Shown here one piece after another: positions 29,730 through 37,663 of a stretch of 64,000 bases of DNA (its first letter is position 1; each line of letters starts with the position of its first letter). The position numbers and the translations under genes were made by a program. The stretch spans positions 11,845,892-11,909,891 of the forward strand of contig JASKMD010000006.1 of NCBI GenBank assembly GCA_030144725.1, given 5' to 3'. A model generated the notes under the pieces. That model worked only from the letters and a program-made list of their open reading frames with translations, did not search any database and was not told the origin of the DNA. The stretch comes from Haematococcus lacustris (Eukaryota; Chlorophyta; Chlorophyceae; Chlamydomonadales; Haematococcaceae).

Positions 29730-32700
29730 GGTGTTGCCCAGCCAGGACAGTGCCATGCCTGTGCTGTGGTACATGCTGATGAACCTGTCTTATGCACCTG
29801 TGCCACTAAAGTGACTGGGACTGAGCCCCAGCTGATGGTTGTTGATGGTGTTGCTGTGCATGCTATGAGCCAGCCTTTCCCTGATCCAACTGTTGATGGC
29901 CATGCGTTCTCTGAGCAGACTGCTGTGACAGCAGCTCAGAACTGTGGGTCCTGTTTCAGTGCTGCTGACCCCTGTGTGGGTCATATTCTCTCGTGTAAGA
30001 CTGCCCTGTGTTGTCCCCGTGCACCGTCTCAAGTCATCTTGGGGGTCTCTGGTCAAGACGACAAGGTAAGGTTCCAGTTTGCTGGCACCATTGATACTCA
30101 TGCCTGTCACATGTTAGCTGATAGTGGTGCTGATGCATCACTCATCAGTGCTAGCTTTGTTCAGCTGCATAACATCCCAGTATTTACTTATCCCATGTCA
30201 CTCAGGTTTGATGTTGCCAACAACCAGCCTGTGATATGTGAGCATTATGTCAAAGTACAGCTGCGCATCAATAGCTTCTGCTGCATGTGCCTGTTGACTG
30301 TCATGCCTGACCTGGTTCATGCTTATGACGTGCTCCTGGGTGCTGACTGGCTGACTGTGCAGGGAGCCTTGGTCGATTACGTCGACAAGACTCTTACCCT
30401 GCGCACTCCCCAAGGTAATAAAACCTTGCACCCACACACAGGTGACATGAGTGCTGCTGGCCAGAGTGCTGCCACAAGGCCACCTGGATCCACCCACTCA
30501 CTGCCCCGCCCACCTGCTGCTGTCCTTGCTGCTGTGTCCAAAGCCAATCCAAAGGCTCTTGTGACAGCAAAGCAAGCAGCCAGATGGCTGCGTAAGGGTG
30601 GCTCAGCCATGGTGGCCATGGTGTCTCTGGAAGACCTTGCCTTACCAGTAGACGCTGTGTCCCATGCACAGAGGCAGCACCTGCAAGATTTGCTTGATGA
30701 GTACTCTGATGTATTCCAACCTATCACCGGACTCCCGCCAGAGCGTGCAGTAGGGCACTCCATCCCCTTGCAGCCTGATGGCAAGCCTCCAGCTAGGCCC
30801 AGCTATAGGATGTCCAAACCTGAGCAAGATGAACTGCGTAAACAGATCACTGACCTGCTAGCTAAGGGCCTGATAGAGCCTAGCTCATCACCCTATGCTG
30901 CACCTGTGCTGTTTGTCCAGAAAAAATCAGGTGAGCTGCGCATGTGCATTGACTACCGCCAGCTAAATAAAATTACCATTAGGGACCAGTATCCTTTGCC
31001 ACGCATTGATGATCTGTTTGATCAGCTAGCAGGAAAAACTGTGTTCTCCTCCCTTGATCTGCAGGCTGGTTACCACCAGATCCGCATCCCGGCTGAGGAT
31101 GTCCCTAAGACCGCGTTCATGACTCCCATGGGGCACTACCAATTCAAGGTACTGTGTTTTGGCCTGACAAATGCTCCTGCCACGTTCCAACGTGTAATGA
31201 ATGAAGCATTTGCTGAGGTGATCAATGACTGTGCACTCGTGTACCTTGATGACATCCTAGTGATGTCCAAGGACAGTGAGGAGCACCTAGTCCACCTCAG
31301 GCGTGTGTTTGACTTATTGCGTAAAAATAAATTTTATGCTAAGCTATCTAAATGTGAATTTATGCAAAGAACACTGAAGTTCCTGGGCCATATTATAAGT
31401 GCTCATGGCATCTCTGTTGACCCGTGTAAAGTTACTGCAATCTCTGAATGGCCAGTACCTACTAGCCTCAAAACTCTGCAGTCTTTCCTGGGCGCTGCTA
31501 ACTATGTACGTAAATTTGTACATAATTTTAGCACTATTGCTGCACCCCTCACTAACCTGACTGGCCCCAAGAAGGAGTCCTTCCCTTGGAAGGCATGGCC
31601 TCAGGCTGAGCTGGATGCGTTCAATGCTCTGAAGCAGGCCATTTCTAATGTGCCTATGCTCAAGCTTCCTGATCACAGCAAGCCGTTTCAGGTGCACTGC
31701 GATGCGTCCCTTGAGGGCATCGGTGCAGTCCTGATGCAGGATGGCTACCCATTGGCGTATTACTCCAGGAAATTAATTCCTGCTGAGATTAATTATACCA
31801 CGGGCGAACAGGAACTGCTGGCATTGGTATCTGCTTGCCAACAGTGGCGATGCTACCTGGAAGGGGTACCATTCACACTGTACACAGATCACAAGCCGCT
31901 CATCTCTCTGCCTACTCAAACTATACTCTCACGCAGGCAGACTAGATGGATGGAATTCCTGGCCCGCTTCTCATATACCATTGAATATCTACCTGGTATA
32001 TCTAATCCTGCTGACCCGTTGTCACGCATTCCAGCAGCCCCATTGCAGACGTGTAAGGGCTCTGGTGCAGATGATGTGCGTAGTATTCTAGTGACGACTA
32101 GAAGCCAGCGTCGTTCTCAGGAGGGGGAGGAAACTTGTGCTGAGGCGCAGAAAAACAGTGCTGGTGCTGCCGCTGCGCCACCCACACAACCACCACCAAG
32201 CCATGGTGCTGGTGCTGCCGTCAGGCCACCCACTAAGCGTGTCACTTGGGCTGCTGATATACCAGCAGATGGAGAACCCAGTGCACCCAAACCACCAGGT
32301 CCTCTGTCAAACCTGCATGAGTGGTTGGTCAGAGCTTATGCTGCTGATTCCAACTTCACCAAACGTAGGAAGACAAAGAACTATTACCTGGATGAACATG
32401 GCTTATGGAGACATCAAAAGAGACGTACAGTCATTGTGCCCCGTGACAAACAGCTACGAGAGCATATCCTGCACGAGATGCACGATGCTAAGTATGCTGG
32501 CCACGTTGGGATCACTAAGACATTGGAACGTGTCATGCGTGTGTTCTGGTGGAAACACTTACGCACTGATGTGCGTCACTATGTAACAACATGTGATGCA
32601 TGCCAGAGAAACAAGTCGGTTACAGCTAAGCCATGGGGGTTCCTTCATCCTCTGTCTATACCTGGATACCGCTGGGAAGTCATGCACATGGACTTCATAA

Positions 32701-33740
32701 CCAAACTACCGTCCGGGTCACATGGATATGATTCCATCTGTGTATTCGTTGACAGGCTCTCCAAAATGGTGCATCTAGTGCCATGTAAGGAAAGCATGGA
32801 TGCTCCTGAGTTTGCACAACTCTTCATTGATTCGGTATTTGTCCATCATGGGCTACCATCTGAAGTTGTGAGTGATCGGGGCTCCCTATTCGTGAGTAAG
32901 TTCTGGCAAGCTGTATGCAAGCTAATGGGCATGAAACATTCTCTTACCTCCAGCTATCACCCCCAGTCAAATGGGCAGGTTGAGCGGTACAACAAAGTGT
33001 TGGAGGAGATGCTTAGGCATTATATCTCTCCCACTCAACGAGACTGGCCTAAACACCTCTCGTTCGCCGAGTTTGCAATTAATAACTCATGGCAAGAAAG
33101 CATTAAGTCTACACCTTTCCTGATTAACTATGGACAGTCCCCAGTGACACCGGTGACCCATGAGTTACCTCGGTTGCCACCTCCCATGGCCCAGTTCTTC
33201 TCTGATGGCTGGGAGAAAGGTGTTCAAGAAGCCAGGAGATGTATGAAACTGGCACAAAGTCGGCAGTCAAATGATGCTAATCCACACAGGAAATCCGCGG
33301 ACAGTATGTTCCAAGTGGGTGACCGTGTGCTGCTTAGTACCATGAACCTGCGTAACATGGTGGGCAAAGCCAGGAAGCTGCTGCCACGATATGTGGGGCC
33401 CTTCAGGATTGAGGCTCATGTGGGTAGAGACGCTGTAAAGCTGACCCTGCCCCAAGCCATGTCCAGGGTTCATCCCGTCTTCCATGTGTCATTGCTAAGA
33501 CCCTATGAGGGCAATTTTGGTCGTCTACCCCCCACTGAGCTGGGCTGGTTGGATGATTCCCCACAGTATGAAGTAGAGCGCATTGTGAATCACCGGCATG
33601 TGCGTGCAGGTAAAGCAAAGGAGTACCTCGTCAAGTGGAAGGGTTATGATGACTCTGACAACACCTGGGAGCCAGCCAGCAATGTAGCAAATGCCCCTGA
33701 CTGCGTGAACTTGTATAAGGCTCAGAATGGCTTGCTGTGA
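29730..33740 (+). CDS. Ty3 chromovirus Pol (PR-RT-RH-INT-chromodomain)
   Basis: The frame follows gag in phase after a single TGA, with no ATG before 29774, so read-through of the stop is the simplest way to make it. Domains in order: aspartic protease with LADSGADASLIS (about 30110); reverse transcriptase with YPLPRIDDLFDQL, FGLTNAPATFQRVM and the catalytic YLDDILVMS (about 31240); RNase H (DASLEGIGAVLMQDG, about 31700); integrase with an HHCC zinc motif (about 32470-32610) and core D, D, E residues (MDFITKLP, SDRGSLF, NGQVERYN); and a C-terminal chromodomain (EVERIVNHRHV...YLVKWKGYDDSDNTWEP, about 33570-33690). The frame is intact to TGA 33738-33740. With identical LTRs, this copy looks potentially active. 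Confidence 0.95.
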   Translation, partial: GVAQPGQCHACAVVHADEPVLCTCATKVTGTEPQLMVVDGVAVHAMSQPFPDPTVDGHAFSEQTAVTAAQNCGSCFSAADPCVGHILSCKTALCCPRAPSQVILGVSGQDDKVRFQFAGTIDTHACHMLADSGADASLISASFVQLHNIPVFTYPMSLRFDVANNQPVICEHYVKVQLRINSFCCMCLLTVMPDLVHAYDVLLGADWLTVQGALVDYVDKTLTLRTPQGNKTLHPHTGDMSAAGQSAATRPPGSTHSLPRPPAAVLAAVSKANPKALVTAKQAARWLRKGGSAMVAMVSLEDLALPVDAVSHAQRQHLQDLLDEYSDVFQPITGLPPERAVGHSIPLQPDGKPPARPSYRMSKPEQDELRKQITDLLAKGLIEPSSSPYAAPVLFVQKKSGELRMCIDYRQLNKITIRDQYPLPRIDDLFDQLAGKTVFSSLDLQAGYHQIRIPAEDVPKTAFMTPMGHYQFKVLCFGLTNAPATFQRVMNEAFAEVINDCALVYLDDILVMSKDSEEHLVHLRRVFDLLRKNKFYAKLSKCEFMQRTLKFLGHIISAHGISVDPCKVTAISEWPVPTSLKTLQSFLGAANYVRKFVHNFSTIAAPLTNLTGPKKESFPWKAWPQAELDAFNALKQAISNVPMLKLPDHSKPFQVHCDASLEGIGAVLMQDGYPLAYYSRKLIPAEINYTTGEQELLALVSACQQWRCYLEGVPFTLYTDHKPLISLPTQTILSRRQTRWMEFLARFSYTIEYLPGISNPADPLSRIPAAPLQTCKGSGADDVRSILVTTRSQRRSQEGEETCAEAQKNSAGAAAAPPTQPPPSHGAGAAVRPPTKRVTWAADIPADGEPSAPKPPGPLSNLHEWLVRAYAADSNFTKRRKTKNYYLDEHGLWRHQKRRTVIVPRDKQLREHILHEMHDAKYAGHVGITKTLERVMRVFWWKHLRTDVRHYVTTCDACQRNKSVTAKPWGFLHPLSIPGYRWEVMHMDFITKLPSGSHGYDSICVFVDRLSKMVHLVPCKESMDAPEFAQLFIDSVFVHHGLPSEVVSDRGSLFVSKFWQAVCKLMGMKHSLTSSYHPQSNGQVERYNKVLEEMLRHYISPTQRDWPKHLSFAEFAINNSWQESIKSTPFLINYGQSPVTPVTHELPRLPPPMAQFFSDGWEKGVQEARRCMKLAQSRQSNDANPHRKSADSMFQVGDRVLLSTMNLRNMVGKARKLLPRYVGPFRIEAHVGRDAVKLTLPQAMSRVHPVFHVSLLRPYEGNFGRLPPTELGWLDDSPQYEVERIVNHRHVRAGKAKEYLVKWKGYDDSDNTWEPASNVANAPDCVNLYKAQNGLL

Positions 33741-34010
33741 ATCAAATGTGGGACATGGGCTCCATGTGGTCAATGCTGGTTGCTTTGCTGCATGCTATGT
33801 GCCTTGGTGTGCTATGGGTCCAGTTGCTCATGTGAGCCTGGCTTGTCTTGTTCCCAGCGTCCACTGGCTCTGTGAGTCTGGGCTGAAGGGTCCATGGTGA
33901 CCATAACCTCCAGTGAGCGACCTGCGTCCGGATGGGCAGGAGTTCCAAATTAGCGGTCATGTACTGCGAGTCCATGCCATGATGGCCTATGGGCGGAACG
34001 GCCATCCCAT

Positions 34011-34024
34011 AGGAGGGGGAGGAA
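34011..34024 (+). promoter_or_regulatory. Polypurine tract of Ty3 element
   Basis: AGGAGGGGGAGGAA lies directly before the 3' LTR and would prime plus-strand DNA. The 270 bp between the pol stop and this site hold no gene. Confidence 0.88.
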
Positions 34025-34260
34025 TGTAGCGTTCCGATTCTGCACTAAGCGGATCGGCGCTAGTGTCACTGCTGAAGTGTGATACAGGCAGGTTAAGTGG
34101 TGGGCTGTACTGCTGCCCACCATTCGGGTTCGATCCCCGGAGGCCGTTCTATGTCTTAGCCTGGTTGCGCTGCAGCAGTCTGACACCTGTAACTGCGGTT
34201 AGCGTTGCATGGCGTTCACACACTGAAAAGATTTAAGGCGCGTTCTTTCTGAACGCTACA
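34025..34260 (+). repeat. 3' LTR of Ty3 element, 236 bp
   Basis: It has the same sequence and ends as the 5' LTR at 27885-28120, and is followed by the CGTTC target duplication at 34261-34265. The tRNA-like box is at 34127-34137. Confidence 0.96.
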
Positions 34261-34600
34261 CGTTCGAGCTTTAGCCAGCGCGGCGGAGCCGCGCTGGCTC
34301 TGTCTCTCACATCTGGTGTGACATGTGTAATGCTGACCGCCGCGCATCTATATTCCCTGCTGTCTATGTTCGATGTCCGAGCATATCTCGCCTGCATCTG
34401 ACTGCGATGACGAAGACTGTGATCGCGACGGTGGTTGCCCTGTTTACAAGTCCCCTCCGCTACTAACAGCCACAAACAAGTCCCCTCCCCTATTAACAAC
34501 CACAAGTTTGGTTTGTGGATGTTAGTAGCGGAGGGGTCGCGTATTAAACGTTTTAAGGATAGGGCTGCTAACGTTTTTAAACGCGTGAAAACGCCACTAC

Positions 34601-34640
34601 TTTTCTTTAGTCTCTGTCTCTCTTGTAATGCTCCTCCATC
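34601..34640 (+). mobile_element. LINE copy C, first 40 bp before a gap
   Basis: TTTTCTTTAGTCTCTGTCTC and the following bases match the start of LINE copies A and B. It begins immediately after the TIR end GCCACTAC of U3. The rest is lost in the run of N. Confidence 0.85.
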
Positions 34641-35140
34641 NNNNNNNNNNNNNNNNNNNNNNNNNNNNNNNNNNNNNNNNNNNNNNNNNNNNNNNNNNNN
34701 NNNNNNNNNNNNNNNNNNNNNNNNNNNNNNNNNNNNNNNNNNNNNNNNNNNNNNNNNNNNNNNNNNNNNNNNNNNNNNNNNNNNNNNNNNNNNNNNNNNN
34801 NNNNNNNNNNNNNNNNNNNNNNNNNNNNNNNNNNNNNNNNNNNNNNNNNNNNNNNNNNNNNNNNNNNNNNNNNNNNNNNNNNNNNNNNNNNNNNNNNNNN
34901 NNNNNNNNNNNNNNNNNNNNNNNNNNNNNNNNNNNNNNNNNNNNNNNNNNNNNNNNNNNNNNNNNNNNNNNNNNNNNNNNNNNNNNNNNNNNNNNNNNNN
35001 NNNNNNNNNNNNNNNNNNNNNNNNNNNNNNNNNNNNNNNNNNNNNNNNNNNNNNNNNNNNNNNNNNNNNNNNNNNNNNNNNNNNNNNNNNNNNNNNNNNN
35101 NNNNNNNNNNNNNNNNNNNNNNNNNNNNNNNNNNNNNNNN
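34641..35140. other. Assembly gap of 500 N
   Basis: The run is exactly 500 undetermined bases, a conventional placeholder length, so the real distance is unknown. A LINE copy of about 4.2 kb may be missing. Confidence 0.98.
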
Positions 35141-35690
35141 CCTGGCGTTGCCCCCTCTGCCCACATTGCCAGGTGAGTGCCACTCCACCCCAACCTCCCC
35201 TCCCCCGCTGCTGTTGCTGCTGCTGCCAGTGCTGTCGCAAACAGAGGTGTTGCTGCCCTCCTGTTGCCCGCCCCCCTGGCCGCCCCTGCTGCTGCCCCCT
35301 GCCCCCCCTTGCTGCTGCCCCTGCTGCTGCAGTCCCCCTGCCCCCCTGCTGCTGTTGCAGCTCCCCTACCCCCCTGCTGCTGTTGCAGCCCCCCCTGCCC
35401 CCCTGCTGCTGCCGCCCCCCCTGCCGCCCTGCTGCTGTTGCAGCCCCCCTGCCGCCCTGCTGCTGCCACCCCCCCTGCCCCCCTGTTGCTGCAGTGCTGG
35501 TTGCCAGCCAGTGCTGGTTGCCGGCCAGTGCTGGTTGCCAGCCAGTGCTGGTTGCTAACCATTGTTGGTTGCTACCTAGTGCTGGTTGCCAGCCAGTGCT
35601 GGTTGCCAACCAGTACTGGTTGCCAGCCAGTACCGGTTGACAGCCAGTACTGGTTGACAGCCAGTGCTGGTTTACAGCCAGTAATGTGTG
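35141..35690 (+). repeat. C-rich CTGCTG tract and CCAGTGCTGGTTGC minisatellite
   Basis: The first part (to about 35490) is TGCTGCCCCCCTGC-type low complexity. The second (35490-35690) has about ten units of 18-20 bp with the core GCCAGTGCTGGTTGCCA. The long frames on both strands come from composition. Confidence 0.88.
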
Positions 35691-36125
35691 TCATGCATTG
35701 CATTCATTGGGTACAGTAGAGCATTGCATGTAAGATGACTCTGTGTCACTTTGCAGGGGCTGGAGCATGACGAGTACCTTCATTACATCAAGGTCGTTGG
35801 TCCCCTATACATTAGAGGGCATTGACTTAAGACAACCAGCCCCATGAGGTTGTGGAGGGGGTTGGTTGTACGGCGCTGTGTACTATGTAACATTGTGATA
35901 ACCAAGAGTGGGTCATAGCATGTGCGTGTGGTTACAGAATGTTGTCCCTTATGGTGATATGTACTCAGTATACCTTGCAACATCTGTAGCTCAGTATCAC
36001 GTGTAAGTACATGCAACGGCTCTAGCCTAACGTGTAACAATCTCCAACTTGTTAACCGTTTACGAGCGAGCCCCTTCCTTCAGCCCTTCACCCAGCCCTT
36101 CAGCACTTGAGGGGGTTACACAGTA
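35691..36125. other. Unique sequence, no gene supported
   Basis: About 430 bp without strong repeats. A fragment near 35757-35800 (TGGAGCATGACGAGTACCTTCATTACATCAAGG) preceded by a pyrimidine-AG could be an exon reading GLEHDEYLHYIK, but nothing around it confirms a gene. Confidence 0.4.
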
Positions 36126-36439
36126 ATGGATGATGGTCACACAGTGTGTGCTGCCCCCCTAGTGTTGCTGCCCCCCATGGAGCTATTGCTGCTGCTGCTG
36201 CTGCTTGCCCCCTGCCCCACTGTTGCTGCTGCTGCCCCCCTTCCCCCCTGCTACTGCTGCTGCTGCTGCCCCCCTGCCCTACTGCTGCTGCTGCTGCTGG
36301 CCCCCTGCCCCCAAGCTCCTGCAGTTCCATGCCCCCCCCCCTGCTGCTGCTGCCCCCCTGCTGCTGCTGCTGCTGCCCCCCCGCCCCCCCTGCTGTTGCT
36401 GCTGCTGCTGCTGCTGCTGCAGCTGCCCCCCCCGCCCCC

Positions 36440-36474
<35 letters not shown>

Positions 36475-36560
36475 CGCTGCTGCTGCTGCTGCTGACCCCC
36501 TACTGCTGCTGCTGCTGCTGATGCTGACCCCCTACTACTGCTGCTGCGCTGCTGCTGCCC
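36126..36560 (+). repeat. CTG/CCCCCTG low-complexity tract
   Basis: CTGCTGCTG runs are interspersed with CCCCCTGCCCCC. Three or more frames are open at once, so none is taken as coding. Confidence 0.9.
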
Positions 36561-37110
36561 CATTCAGCACTGGTTGGGGGTGAACCAGCGCTGGTTGGGG
36601 GCCAGCCAGTACTGGTTGGTGGCCAGCCAGTACTGGTTGGGGGCCAGCCAGTACTGGTTGGGGGCCAGCCAGTACTGGTTGGGGGCCAGCCAGTACTGGT
36701 TGGGGGCCAGCCAGTACTGGTTGGGGGGCCAGCCAGTACTGGTTGGGGGCCAGCCAGTACTGGTTGGGGGCCAGCCAGTACTGGTTGGGGGCCAGCTGGG
36801 TTGGTTGGGTCACTCCTACAATTTAGTCTTATCTGAAAAATATGTTTTATATTCTGCAAACTACCATCTATCAAAATTTCAGCCCGATCGGACAAGGTTG
36901 GTCACAACGCAGGGACGGACGCAGGGATAAATTTGTAGGAGTGGTGTGAACTAGTACTGGTTTGGGGTAAACCAGTACTGGTTGGGTGTGCACCAGTACT
37001 GGTTTTGTGTAAACCAGTACTGGTTGGACGTGGACCAGTATTGGTTGGGGGGGCGGCCAGTACTGGTTGGGGGTGGACTAGTACTGGTTGGGGGTGGACC
37101 AGTACTGGTT
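36561..37110 (+). repeat. 20-bp minisatellite with palindromic core CCAGTACTGG
   Basis: About eleven tandem units of GGTTGGGGGCCAGCCAGTACT lie at 36575-36800. After a unique spacer (about 36810-36940), seven or eight looser units with the same CCAGTACTGGTTGG core follow to 37110. The core is self-complementary, so every unit can pair with every other on the same strand. Confidence 0.92.
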
Positions 37111-37663
37111 TTCTCGTATCTCCTCAGCCCGATTTTTCCTCGATTTTAGGTTTACACCCCCATTCTTAGAACCGCTAAAAAATACATTCTATCAAAGCAC
37201 TTTGTCAAAAAATTCAACTTTTCTCATTATTTTTTCTGCGAGTGAAGGGTGGAAGGTATGATGGATAATCTGCTGGGGTGTGTTGCTTGTTATTCCTGCA
37301 GAGCAACAGGCGAGTGATGTGCATAATAGACATGGGCCAAAGTGCAAGGTGCGAGGAGCGAGCTACGTTATTTTCTGCATCGCTGCATTGCTGCATCCCT
37401 AGATCGCTGCATCGCTGTACCTCCAGCAATGTTTTTGTTGCCATGGCTGGTCGTGAATGCAAGGAAGATGCTGGCTGGCGATTGCTCGTGACTACGTTAC
37501 AGCGTGTGATATGCTCCTTGCCGCTCCTTAATCATGGCTGGGCTATCAGCGTCTCACTATCCCATGACTGCATGCAGTGGCAAAGTATTGTTTACAAATG
37601 CGTCGATGTAGTTGGTCGACTGCAAGCTAGCCATTTGTACAGTGTAATATGACAATAGGCGCT
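37111..37663. other. Upstream region of the DnaJ gene, no gene supported
   Basis: AT-richer sequence (37130-37230) followed by mixed sequence. It probably holds the promoter and 5' UTR of the DnaJ-thioredoxin gene that starts at 37664; no TATA box stands out. Confidence 0.45.

Larger units (their letters stand above)
27862..34600. mobile_element. TIR-bounded unit U3, split by a Ty3 element
   Basis: The TIR GTAGTGGCGTTTTCA starts at 27862 and the inverted copy ends at 34600. Removing the Ty3 element and one target duplication gives about 358 bp that match U1 nearly base for base, with a few substitutions such as GTGGATG for GTGGCTG in the inner hairpin. LINE C begins at the next base, 34601. 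Confidence 0.85.

Noticed and set aside
1..34640. Alternative nuclear code with UAG as Gln
   Set aside because: One stop aligns with Gln, but host exons I joined contain no in-frame TAG and the recombinase itself ends with TAG. Decay of mobile elements is sufficient.
35141..36580. Long frames through CTGCTGCCCCC tracts and across the run of N
   Set aside because: Low complexity; the frames spanning the gap are meaningless.
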